33,836 nt of DNA, taken from the NCBI GenBank assembly GCA_027486095.1, contig JAIXPT010000429.1, positions 1 through 33,836 of the forward strand, in the 5' to 3' direction. The notes below the pieces were generated by a model, which worked only from the letters and a program-made list of their open reading frames with translations, was not told the DNA's origin and searched no databases. The position numbers were made by a program, and so were the translations under genes. Below are positions 1 to 8,387 of this stretch, piece by piece. This DNA is from Planctomycetaceae bacterium. GTDB lineage: Bacteria > Planctomycetota > Planctomycetia > Pirellulales > UBA1268. The number at the start of each line of letters is the position of its first letter. Position 1 is the stretch's first letter.

Positions 1-23
1 CTTTTTCCTTTTTGGAGGTTTGC

Positions 24-1748
24 GTGATTCGCAAAGTTCTTTCTTGCCTCCTGCCGGCTGTCGCCGTCATCGCCATGTGCACGAGCACGTGGGCGAAGGA
101 CTGCGGCTCCTGCGGTGGCTGCGAGGGTGGCTGTGAAGGCGGCGCCGTCGTCAGTGGTGGTTGTGGTGATGCCGGCGCCTCGTGCGGCGGCACCAAGACG
201 GTGTATCAGAAGCAGTACGTGACCGAGATGAAGACGGTCACCTGCACCGAGTACACCACGGAAACCCGCGAGCGGACCTACACGGTCAACAAGCAGGTTC
301 CGCGGACCGAGACGAAGACCCGCACGGTCACCGTGATGGTTCCCGAGACGAAGACGAAGACCGTGAACTACACGGTCAACAAGAACGTCACGGAAACCAA
401 GACGGCCGAGTACACCGTGCAGGTTCCCTACACCGAGTCGGTCGAGCAGACCTACACGGTGATGGTGCCGGTGAGCGAGGAGAAGACCTCGACCTACACC
501 GTCATGGTTCCGAAGCAGGAAGAGAAGACCTCGACCTACACCGTCCAGGTTCCCTACACCGAAGAGGTCGAGCAGACCTACACGGTGAGCGTGCCTGTTC
601 AGGAAGAGAAGACCGCCACCTACACGGTGATGGTGCCCTACACCGAAGAGAAGGTTTCGACCTACACGGTGAAGGTGCCCTACACCGAGCAGATGGAGCA
701 GAAGTACACCGTGAGCGTGCCCTACACCGAAGAGATGACCGGCACCCGGACCGTGCAGAAGCGCGTCCCGGTGACGACCATGAAGCAGGTGCAGGTCCGC
801 GGCGGCTCGTGGCAGACCCAGATGGTGGAAGTGGCCGGCGGCGTCGATGCCTGCGGCTGCCCCTGCCCCCCGAAGATGTGCTGCAAGCGCGTGTGGGTTC
901 CCTCGTGTGAAACGAAGGAAGTCGCCTGCACGAGCTATCAGTGCACGACGGAAGAGGTCCCCTACTCCTACACGGTCACGAAGTGCCGTCAGGAAGAGCG
1001 GAGCCGGATGGTGAGCGTGACGAAGTGCCGCGACGAGGAGCGCACCCGCACCTACACGGTGTCGAAGTGCCGCCCCGAGGAGCGCACCCGCACCTACACC
1101 GTGACGAAGTACGTGCCGGAGACGAAGACCCGCAAGGTCAGCGTCACCAAGCACAAGGCGGAGGAGCGGACCCGGACCTACACCGTGACGAAGATGGTCA
1201 ACGAGACCAAGACCCGCACGGTTTCGGTTCAGAAGTGCCGCCCCGAGGAACGGACCCGCACCTACACCGTCACGACCTGCGTGCCGGAAGAGCGGACCCG
1301 CACCTACACCGTCACGAAGATGGTGCCGGAGCAGAAGACCCGCACGGTCAATGTCACCAAGTACAAGAGCGAGACCAAGACTCGCGAGTATCAGGTGACG
1401 AAGTGCGTGCCGGAAACCATGACGAAGGAAGTTTCCTACACCGTCATGGTTCCCTCGCAGAAGGAAGAGTCGTACACCGTGACGGTGTATGACTGCGTCC
1501 CCGAGACGAAGACCGCGAGCTACACCGTTCGCGTTCCTCACACGGTGACGAAGGAAGTGCCCGTGCAGAAGTGCGTGACCGTGGCTGTCGAAGTGCCCGT
1601 CGAGGGTGGCTGTGGCGGTTGTGGTGACGCCGGTGCTGCCGGTGGCTGTGGCGACGCTGGTGCCTGCGGTGACGCCGGCGCCTGTGGCGACTGCGGCGGT
1701 GCGAAGAAGGGCTGCCGCCGCAAGGGCTGCCGCCGCTGCGGCTGCTAA
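24..1748 (+). CDS. YTV-repeat, cysteine-rich secreted/cell-wall protein (planctomycete type)
   Basis: Translation is dominated by ~14-aa YTV units (YTVMVPYTEEK.., YTVTKCRPEERTR..) with a signal-like N-terminus and Cys/Gly-rich ends. GGAGG at 14-18 sits 5 nt before GTG at 24; the ORF track starts at TTG 12. Confidence 0.88.
   Translation: MIRKVLSCLLPAVAVIAMCTSTWAKDCGSCGGCEGGCEGGAVVSGGCGDAGASCGGTKTVYQKQYVTEMKTVTCTEYTTETRERTYTVNKQVPRTETKTRTVTVMVPETKTKTVNYTVNKNVTETKTAEYTVQVPYTESVEQTYTVMVPVSEEKTSTYTVMVPKQEEKTSTYTVQVPYTEEVEQTYTVSVPVQEEKTATYTVMVPYTEEKVSTYTVKVPYTEQMEQKYTVSVPYTEEMTGTRTVQKRVPVTTMKQVQVRGGSWQTQMVEVAGGVDACGCPCPPKMCCKRVWVPSCETKEVACTSYQCTTEEVPYSYTVTKCRQEERSRMVSVTKCRDEERTRTYTVSKCRPEERTRTYTVTKYVPETKTRKVSVTKHKAEERTRTYTVTKMVNETKTRTVSVQKCRPEERTRTYTVTTCVPEERTRTYTVTKMVPEQKTRTVNVTKYKSETKTREYQVTKCVPETMTKEVSYTVMVPSQKEESYTVTVYDCVPETKTASYTVRVPHTVTKEVPVQKCVTVAVEVPVEGGCGGCGDAGAAGGCGDAGACGDAGACGDCGGAKKGCRRKGCRRCGC
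411..746 (+). repeat. Tandem repeat array 1: eight 42-bp units (14 aa, YTVxVPxxEE...), organised as a 126-bp super-repeat
   Basis: The sequence caggttccctacaccga.. starts at 420 and 546, with aaggtgccctacaccga.. at 672, exactly 126 bp apart. Each 126 bp encodes three 14-aa YTV units; the third super-unit has two. Confidence 0.85.
969..1430 (+). repeat. Tandem repeat array 2: about eleven 42-bp units (YTVTKCRPEERTR type, basic)
   Basis: Consecutive 14-aa units read directly from the translation: YTVTKCRQEERSRM / VSVTKCRDEERTRT / YTVSKCRPEERTRT / YTVTKYVPETKTRK ... Confidence 0.8.
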
Positions 1749-1780
1749 GGCCAAGGCCAGACACTTCGTGTCGTGATCAA

Positions 1781-1825
1781 GAGGGGGCCGGGCGAGCGAT
1801 CGCCCGGCCCCCTCGCTTTTTTCTT
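1781..1825 (+). terminator. Rho-independent terminator after the YTV gene
   Basis: Perfect 15-bp stem gagggggccgggcga/tcgcccggccccctc (1781-1795/1800-1814), GCGA loop (1796-1799), followed by gcttttttctt. Confidence 0.9.
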
Positions 1826-1933
1826 CTGCGAATCGCCTTTCCGAGCCGAAAAATTGACGTTCGGCGAACCCCGGGGTAGTTCTAGCCGTAGAGACTGCCC
1901 GAGCCCGAGGTTTCGCCCGCCAGAGTGTCCGCC

Positions 1934-3742
1934 ATGCGTCGCCGCCGCTTGCCCACCCGCCGCTCGACCCACACGCTCTTGCGGTGGGAATCGCTCGGCC
2001 ATGCGGTGACCGGGCTCGAGACTCTCGAAGCGCGGCAGCCCCTGGCCGCCGACCTGGCAGCGGAGATCACGGCTCCGGCCTTCTTCACGCCCGCGACCCA
2101 GGGCGCCTACACCGTCGTCGTGAGAAATCTGGGCACGACCGACGTCGCCAACGCATCCCTCACGACGGCCCTCGCGAGCCAGTTTCGCAACCCTGTCTGG
2201 ACGGCTGCCTACTCGACGGGTGGCTCGGGGCCGGTGAGCGGGGCGGGGCAGATCGCGACCGGCGACACGCTCTCGATCCCGCGGGGCGGGTCGGCCACGT
2301 TCTCGATCATCGGCACGTTTGCGGCCGATGCCACGGGCCTTGCCTCCTCGACGGCCACCGTCGTGGCGGCCGGCGACACGACGGCCGCCAACGACAGCAT
2401 CACCCGCACCCAGGTGCTCGTGCCGAAATCGCTCCTGCTCACCGACGCCGCCGGCTGGACGAGCTCGTCGATCGTGCGCGTGATCGACCCGGCCAGCGGT
2501 GCGGTGCGAACGCAATTTGATGCTTATCCGGGCGGCTACCGTGGCGGCGTGCAGGCGGTGCTCGCCGATCTCGACGCCAACGGGCTGCCCGAGATCGTCG
2601 TGGCTCCGGGCCGGGGGATCACCGGCGTCGTCAAGGTGTTCACGCTCGGCGGCGTGGAGCTCCCGGCCTACCGGATCACCCCGTTCGGGCCCCGCTGGAC
2701 GGGCGGCGTGAATCTGGCCGTGGGTGATGTCGATGGCGATCGGCTCGCCGACATCGTCGTGTCCCGGGCCACGGGCGACGGCGAAGTGCGGGTGTTTCGC
2801 ACCGCCGCGGCCGCGACGCCGGGCCAGTTCGTGACGATCCGGCCGTTCGCACAAAACTTCGTCGGAGGCTCGACCGTCGCGGTCGGCGACTTCGGCACGT
2901 TTGCCGGCGGCACGACGGTGGATGCCGGCAAGCCCGACGGCCGGCTCGAGATCGTCGTCGGGAACGGGCCGACGACCACGCCGCTCGTTCGGGTGTACGA
3001 AGTATCGGGCACGAGCCCGGCGGTGGTGAAGGCCTTCGAGCCCTTCGAGGCGACCTTCGCGGGCGGCGTCGCCGTCTCGACGGCCCGGGTAAACGCCGAT
3101 TCGATCGCGGACGTGATCGTGGCGGCCGGCCGCCGGGGCGGCTCGCAGATCGAGATCTACGACGGCCGCGTCGGCACGAACGCACGGCTGCAGACTGCGG
3201 CCGCATTCGCCGCGCTCGGCTCGAAGAATGCCGCCGTGGCTGCCGCGGCGATCGACACCGACGGCGATGGTCGTGCCGACTGGCTGTATGCGACCCAGGG
3301 CGCCGGCGGAACGGCCAGCCTGCGGCGGGCGGCGATCGGCAGCGCGGCGTTTGGCGCGATCGGCGGCCTGACTCCGGATGCGGCGGTGTCGGCCCCGGTG
3401 GAAGCCTCGCCTGCCGCGATCGTGACGACCGCATCGGGGCTGCAATATCGCGACATCGTGGTGGGCGGCGGGGCGCGGCCATCGTCCGACACGGCCCGGG
3501 TGACGGTGAATTACGAGGGGCGGCTCCTCAATGGCACGCGGTTCGATGGCAACAACGGCACGTCGTTCGCCTTGAACGGCGTCATCAAGGGCTGGACCGA
3601 GGGCCTGCGGTCGATGCGGGTGGGCGGCCGGCGGCAGCTCATCATCCCGGCTGATCTCGGCTACGGCAGCACGGGCAGCGGCGGCAGCATCCCGCCAAAC
3701 GCCACGCTCGTGTTCGACGTCGAGCTGCTCACGACGACCTGA
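1934..3742 (+). CDS. Secreted protein: Planc_extracel-like N-terminus, DUF11/CARDB-like domain, FG-GAP-like repeats, C-terminal FKBP-type peptidyl-prolyl isomerase
   Basis: N-terminal GLETLEARQPLAAD motif; repeated DxDxDGxxD-type segments (VLADLDANGLPEIVVAPG, AVGDVDGDRLADIVVSR); C-terminal VTVNYEGRLLNGTRFDGN...GWTEGLRSMRVGGRRQLIIPADLGYGSTGSGGSIPPNATLVFDVELL is a clear FKBP signature. Alternative start GTG 1925. Confidence 0.85.
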   Translation: MRRRRLPTRRSTHTLLRWESLGHAVTGLETLEARQPLAADLAAEITAPAFFTPATQGAYTVVVRNLGTTDVANASLTTALASQFRNPVWTAAYSTGGSGPVSGAGQIATGDTLSIPRGGSATFSIIGTFAADATGLASSTATVVAAGDTTAANDSITRTQVLVPKSLLLTDAAGWTSSSIVRVIDPASGAVRTQFDAYPGGYRGGVQAVLADLDANGLPEIVVAPGRGITGVVKVFTLGGVELPAYRITPFGPRWTGGVNLAVGDVDGDRLADIVVSRATGDGEVRVFRTAAAATPGQFVTIRPFAQNFVGGSTVAVGDFGTFAGGTTVDAGKPDGRLEIVVGNGPTTTPLVRVYEVSGTSPAVVKAFEPFEATFAGGVAVSTARVNADSIADVIVAAGRRGGSQIEIYDGRVGTNARLQTAAAFAALGSKNAAVAAAAIDTDGDGRADWLYATQGAGGTASLRRAAIGSAAFGAIGGLTPDAAVSAPVEASPAAIVTTASGLQYRDIVVGGGARPSSDTARVTVNYEGRLLNGTRFDGNNGTSFALNGVIKGWTEGLRSMRVGGRRQLIIPADLGYGSTGSGGSIPPNATLVFDVELLTTT

Positions 3743-3790
3743 CGGCTCACCCCCCGGCCCACCTGGCGCCGGTCGTCTGCCATCGCCGCG

Positions 3791-4843
3791 TTACCAACGG
3801 GCTTCGAGGCCGAGATTGGCGCCGTGAAGAAAGGCGCTCGAGTTCGCGCTGATCGCGGTGCTTCCCGCCGGCAGGGCCGCGAAATCGAGCTGGTCGGGGG
3901 CGAGGGCCACGCCCGAGATCCAGAGCAGGTTGTAGCCGGCCCGCAGGCCCCAGGTGTCGCTGAGCTTGTAGATCACGCTCGCGCTCAGGTCGCCGATGAA
4001 CCCTACGCCGCCGTCGCGCGACGCTCCGGCCGAGCGAATCTCGCCGCCATCGAGGGCGTCGATGATCGGCGCTTGCGACTGCGACCGCTCCGCACCGGCG
4101 AGCACCGTCTTCGCCCAGCCTTCGACGGCCCACCGCTCCCATTCCATCCGACCGCGCGTGCCGAGCTGTGCGCCGAAAAGATTCGAGCTCGACCGCACGC
4201 CGTAGGTGGTGGGCAGGGGAGGGGCCGCCGGGGCGTAGGAGACGCTCGCCGATTCGTCGAGCCCGGCCCAGCGAAAGCCCACGAGCCAATCGACTTGCCC
4301 CGCCACATAGCCCTCACACCGCTGCCAGGGCCTTCCAGAGCGGCGGTCGTAGCCGGTGTCGGCCTCGCGCAGAAACACGTTCGCCTCGGCGGAGTTGAGC
4401 GTCGAGGAGTAGGTGGCCCGGGCGAACGAAGCATCGTTGAGCCCGACATTCGGCTGGAGCGCAAGCGGATCAGGGGCCCGCAGCGTGCCTGGGCCGGTCG
4501 CCTCGGCCGCGGCGAACATGCCCCACACGCCGAGGTAGCCCACCTCCCAGCCGCGGCCACAGTCATCGACATCGCCCACGAACAGCCGAATCCCCGGCTG
4601 CACGGCGAAGTGCATGTCGCGCCCCGAGATGACAGCCGGCGCGTCCACCGCCGCGCCGTCGAACACGAGCGGCTGGTTCGAGGCGCGGTTCCACCGCTGC
4701 AGAAACACCGTGTCGAACGTGGCGTAGGCGCCCGGCTCTCCGGCCCACGCCGGCCGCGGGTCGAGCCCCACGACCACCGCGCACGTAACCGCGAAGCTCG
4801 CGAGCACGCGATTGAGACGCAGTCGTGATCGCCGCCCGGCCAT
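3791..4843 (-). CDS. BBP7-like outer-membrane beta-barrel protein
   Basis: Signal peptide MAGRRSRLRLNRVLASFAVTCAVVVGLDPRPAWAG; GWEVGYLGVWGMFA motif; C-terminal aromatic ending ..ANLGLEARW, as in planctomycete BBP7 barrels. Start ATG at 4843; the ORF track extends to 4951. Confidence 0.75.
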   Translation of the reverse strand: MAGRRSRLRLNRVLASFAVTCAVVVGLDPRPAWAGEPGAYATFDTVFLQRWNRASNQPLVFDGAAVDAPAVISGRDMHFAVQPGIRLFVGDVDDCGRGWEVGYLGVWGMFAAAEATGPGTLRAPDPLALQPNVGLNDASFARATYSSTLNSAEANVFLREADTGYDRRSGRPWQRCEGYVAGQVDWLVGFRWAGLDESASVSYAPAAPPLPTTYGVRSSSNLFGAQLGTRGRMEWERWAVEGWAKTVLAGAERSQSQAPIIDALDGGEIRSAGASRDGGVGFIGDLSASVIYKLSDTWGLRAGYNLLWISGVALAPDQLDFAALPAGSTAISANSSAFLHGANLGLEARW

Positions 4844-5034
4844 GGCACCCCACCCGATCGTCATGAGTCCTACGATCGGTGTTTTCGGCACTGCCGGCAG
4901 GGGCCATGAGCAATCGTTTTGCCGGCCGCTGAAAGGCGGCAAGCTGCGCAAGGCAGGCAGGCCGGGGCGCCAGATCCCCCGATGACAGCAGGGGGGCCGG
5001 CATGGTACGAGCCCTTCTTGGAGAAGCCGCCCGC

Positions 5035-5709
5035 ATGTTGATTTCGCATTCCCGCCGATTCGCCTTCGTGCACCTGCCCAAGACGGGCGGGTGCAGCGTG
5101 AAGGTGGCGCTCCAGCCGTTTGCCGACGATCCGCTGGCCTACGCCCCCAACCGCTGGCTCGATCGCTGCGGCATCCACGTCAACTACTTCGCCCCATGGT
5201 GGCACAAACGCTTCCGCACGCACACGCCGGCGGCGATCCTCCATCGGGAGCTGCCGCCCGATGCGTTCGCCGATCTCTTCACGTTCGCCTTCGTGCGGAA
5301 TCCCTGGGATCTGCTCGTCTCGTCCTATCACTTCCTCACGCACAGCCACCGGCACCGCCGAGGCCGCGTCGCCCGGCGGCTCGGTTCGTTCGAGCGCTAC
5401 GTCGCCTACGAAGCCAGCCGCGGCAAACTCGTGCAAAGCCGGATGCTGACGAGCCGGCATGGCAGGCTGCTCGTGGATTTCGTGGGCCGGTTCGAGGCGC
5501 TCGAGGCCGACTTCACCACGGTCTGCCGGCACCTGCAGCTCGCGGCCCGGCTCCCGCATGTCAACGCCGGCGCCGGCGGCGACTACCGCTTGCACTACAC
5601 GCCCGCCCTGGCCGCACTGGTGGCCGACGCCTTCGGGCCAGACATCGATCGCTTTGGCTATTCGTTCGACGCTCCCGCGCTCGGCTCCTCCGCGAAGCAT
5701 GCGGCATGA
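5035..5709 (+). CDS. Sulfotransferase family protein
   Basis: FAFVHLPKTGGCSVK (5'-PSB-like loop) and FAFVRNPWDLLVSSYHF (3'-PB-like motif). Alternative upstream ATG at 5002. Confidence 0.8.
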   Translation: MLISHSRRFAFVHLPKTGGCSVKVALQPFADDPLAYAPNRWLDRCGIHVNYFAPWWHKRFRTHTPAAILHRELPPDAFADLFTFAFVRNPWDLLVSSYHFLTHSHRHRRGRVARRLGSFERYVAYEASRGKLVQSRMLTSRHGRLLVDFVGRFEALEADFTTVCRHLQLAARLPHVNAGAGGDYRLHYTPALAALVADAFGPDIDRFGYSFDAPALGSSAKHAA

Positions 5710-6680
5710 TCGCTGCCGCCGGGGCCTCCGAGGCGGTGTCACGATGGCACCCCGAGGGGCCGCGCTATTGGCTCGTGCGACCGCGGCGCACGCTCCGTGC
5801 CTTGTCGCACCGGCCGGTCGCGGTCGGCTTCGACGGCATGCTCGGCCCCTCGCAGACACGCTGGACGCTCGTTCCACAGGGCTCCGCTCGCCGGGTGGTG
5901 ATCCAGTTTCATTCGGCGCAAACAGCCAGCCGGCTCCTCATTCGCTGGCGGCTCCTGGCCGACGTGATTCATCGGATCGCGGCAACGGCCGGTGCATTCT
6001 CGTTTCACGACGTGCTCATCGACCTCGGCGACGGCGTCGATGCCGACGCTCCCGCCGGGATCCTCGCCTTCGCGCGGCGGCCCGGTTCACAGGCCCGGCT
6101 GATCCCCAACCCTTATCTGCTGCGGCCCCGGCCCTGGCTCGGCCCGGCGCTCCCCTGGGCGTGCAAAACAGACCGCGTGTATTTTCGTGGGGCCAGCACC
6201 GGGGCTACCACCTACGAAACAAACACCCGCGTGGCCCTGTGCCTCACCGCCAAAAGCATCTCCCGAGCGGATTGCCGCGTGTCGCGGCTCAAGCAGGTAG
6301 ACAGCCGGTTTGCCGCGCGGCTCGAGCAGGATGATCTCGTGGGCTGGCGGATGCCCGTGTGGGCCATGAACCGGCATCGGTTTCTCGTCGATGCCGATGG
6401 CAACTCGTCGTCATGGGATCGCTACCTGCTCGGCGGCTTGTTCGGAGGCCTGCCGATCCGGTTCGAGGCCGGCTGGGAGGAGTGCTGGCACGATCTGCTC
6501 GAGGATGGCGTAAACTACGCGGCCGCCGATCGCACCTCGCTGCCCGACGTGGTAGAACGCTTGCGGGCGCGGCCCCGCGAGGCGCGGGCCATCGCCCGTG
6601 CCGCCCGGCGCACGGTCGCCGAACGCCTGTCTCACCGGGCCCTCCGCGAGCGGCTCGCGCACACGCTCTCTTCCACCTGA
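5706..6680 (+). CDS. CAP10/GT90-like glycosyltransferase
   Basis: YFRGASTGATTYETNTR, DCRVSR, FLVDADGNSSSWDRYLLGGLFGGLPIRFEAGWEECWHDLLEDGVNYAAA resemble the GT90/CAP10 pattern. ATGA overlap with the upstream stop. Confidence 0.72.
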   Translation: MIAAAGASEAVSRWHPEGPRYWLVRPRRTLRALSHRPVAVGFDGMLGPSQTRWTLVPQGSARRVVIQFHSAQTASRLLIRWRLLADVIHRIAATAGAFSFHDVLIDLGDGVDADAPAGILAFARRPGSQARLIPNPYLLRPRPWLGPALPWACKTDRVYFRGASTGATTYETNTRVALCLTAKSISRADCRVSRLKQVDSRFAARLEQDDLVGWRMPVWAMNRHRFLVDADGNSSSWDRYLLGGLFGGLPIRFEAGWEECWHDLLEDGVNYAAADRTSLPDVVERLRARPREARAIARAARRTVAERLSHRALRERLAHTLSST

Positions 6681-6698
6681 CGCCCACCGGACACCGCC

Positions 6699-8387
6699 AT
6701 GAAGCGGCAACGCGGCCCGCTGGGACGAAGCCTCAAAAGCCTCGAGCAGGCCTTCCGCAGCGTGCGGCAGCGGGTGCGCGACGAGCGCCAACGCCGCCAA
6801 CTTGTCCGTGCCGCCCGGCGGATCGACCCGCGGGCACTCAGGCAGCCAAGTGGCCGCTTGCCTGCGATCGAATTTCTCGTGCTGGCGACGGACACTTCTC
6901 CCGAGGGTATGCGGGCGCAGGAGCGGTGCGTGGAATCGATTCGTGGCCAGCTGCAGCCCGCCGCAGGCGTGACGGTGCTTGGCGAGCGGCCTCTCGAAGG
7001 CATTCGTGAGACACTCGAATCGTGCTCCGATCGCCCTCTTGCGGTCTGTCTTTCGACCGCCGAACTCTGCGCCGACGCCACGCTCTGGATCGGCCTCGCG
7101 CTCGCCTCGGCAGCCGACTGGCACGCGCTGTATGCCGACCATGCGGACAGCCTCGGCTCCGCGCCGCCGATTCCCCATCTCAAGCCCGATTTCTCCTGGC
7201 TCTATCTGCTGGCAGGAAACTTTGTCGAGCCGTTCGTCGTCTACCGCCGCGATATTCTCGCAGAGGCCGTTCATCGCCTGCTCGATGATCCGGCCGCACT
7301 GCGATCCGCTCACGAGCTCTTCTACGCCCTCGCCCTCGAGGCCCTGCACGGCCGCGATGCGGCCACCGTGCTCCATGTGCGGCATCCGCTCGCGGTGGTC
7401 CATGCTGCGTCCGGCGCCCCACTGCACACCGTGGCGACGGCAGCCCTCGCCCGGTGCGGCATCGAAGCCTCGGCCGTGGCCCATCCCGGTGATCCTGCGA
7501 TCCACCAGTTCACGTTCGGCCGCGCCTCGTCGCCACCGGTGTCGATCATCATTCCCACGAAAAACGCGGCCGGCCTCGTGAAGACGTGCGTCGCTGCCGT
7601 GCGCGCGACCGCAGGCTACGACGCCTACGACATCACCGTCATCGACCACGATTCCGACGAACCCGAGTTACTCGACTACCTGGCACGTGAATCGACAGCG
7701 GGGCGGCTTTCGGTGCTGCGCTATTCCGGGCCGTTCAACTACGCGGCCATGAACAATGCCGCCGTGCAGCGTACGACGGCTCCGCTCGTGCTGTTCCTCA
7801 ACAACGACGTCGATGGCTTCTCACCCGGATGGCTCGGCCAGATCGTGGCGACGATCGGCCTCGACTCCGCCTTGGCCGCGGTGGGCTGCCGGCTCGTCTA
7901 CCCCGACGGCGACATCCAGCATGCCGGCGTGGTCTTCACGCCCCGGCGGCATGGCTTCCACGGCCAGGCGGGCCTCCCGCACGACGCCCTCGGGTATCGC
8001 GGCCGCCTGCAATCGCTCCAGGAATACTCGGCGGTGACGGCCGCGATGATGCTCGTACGCCGAGAGGCCTTCGCTGCTGTCGGTGGATTCGACGAGATCT
8101 TCCCGGATGACTACAACGATGTCGATCTTTGCCTGCGGCTGCGGCGGGCAGGACACAGGATCGCGTACACGCCGCATGTGACCGCCGTGCACTGGGAGAG
8201 CCGCACCCGCACCGCGAAGTGGACGGCGCAGGACGTGTTCGAGGCCCGCTGGGCCGACTACTTCGCCGCCGATCCCTTCTACAGCCCGCACTTCTCCGAG
8301 CGGGAGTTCGCGCCCGACGCCCTCGAACGGTTGTGGCGCGAGCGGAAGCTCGTCGCCCTGCTCGACGCCCTCGAGGCGCCCGGATGA
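6699..8387 (+). CDS. Glycosyltransferase family 2, two-domain architecture with a degenerate N-terminal GT2-like domain
   Basis: C-terminal GT2: PPVSIIIPTKNAAGLVKTCV...LVLFLNNDVDGFSPGWL...FPDDYNDVDLCLRLRRAGHRI...VHWES. The N-terminal half resembles a decayed GT2 (ALYADHADSLGSA...HLKPDFSWLYLLAGNFVEPFVVYRR). Confidence 0.85.
   Translation: MKRQRGPLGRSLKSLEQAFRSVRQRVRDERQRRQLVRAARRIDPRALRQPSGRLPAIEFLVLATDTSPEGMRAQERCVESIRGQLQPAAGVTVLGERPLEGIRETLESCSDRPLAVCLSTAELCADATLWIGLALASAADWHALYADHADSLGSAPPIPHLKPDFSWLYLLAGNFVEPFVVYRRDILAEAVHRLLDDPAALRSAHELFYALALEALHGRDAATVLHVRHPLAVVHAASGAPLHTVATAALARCGIEASAVAHPGDPAIHQFTFGRASSPPVSIIIPTKNAAGLVKTCVAAVRATAGYDAYDITVIDHDSDEPELLDYLARESTAGRLSVLRYSGPFNYAAMNNAAVQRTTAPLVLFLNNDVDGFSPGWLGQIVATIGLDSALAAVGCRLVYPDGDIQHAGVVFTPRRHGFHGQAGLPHDALGYRGRLQSLQEYSAVTAAMMLVRREAFAAVGGFDEIFPDDYNDVDLCLRLRRAGHRIAYTPHVTAVHWESRTRTAKWTAQDVFEARWADYFAADPFYSPHFSEREFAPDALERLWRERKLVALLDALEAPG

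Noticed and set aside
182-1492. ORFs 182..910 and 941..1492 (+), His/Asp/Arg-rich alternative-frame proteins inside the YTV gene
   Set aside because: They are periodic out-of-frame translations of the YTV repeat DNA; the frame from 24 has the signal peptide, RBS and YTV family features.
1745-3445. 566-aa - strand ORF opposite the FKBP-fusion gene
   Set aside because: Arg/Gly/His-rich antisense shadow ORF typical of high GC; no recognisable domain, and the + strand has clear FKBP and FG-GAP motifs.
3824-4828. 334-aa + strand ORF opposite the BBP7-like gene
   Set aside because: Low-complexity Arg/Ala/Pro-rich shadow; the - strand has a signal peptide and barrel-like ending.
6411-7649. 412-aa - strand ORF across the GT90-like and GT2 genes
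   Set aside because: Spans two well-supported + strand genes; no domain recognised.
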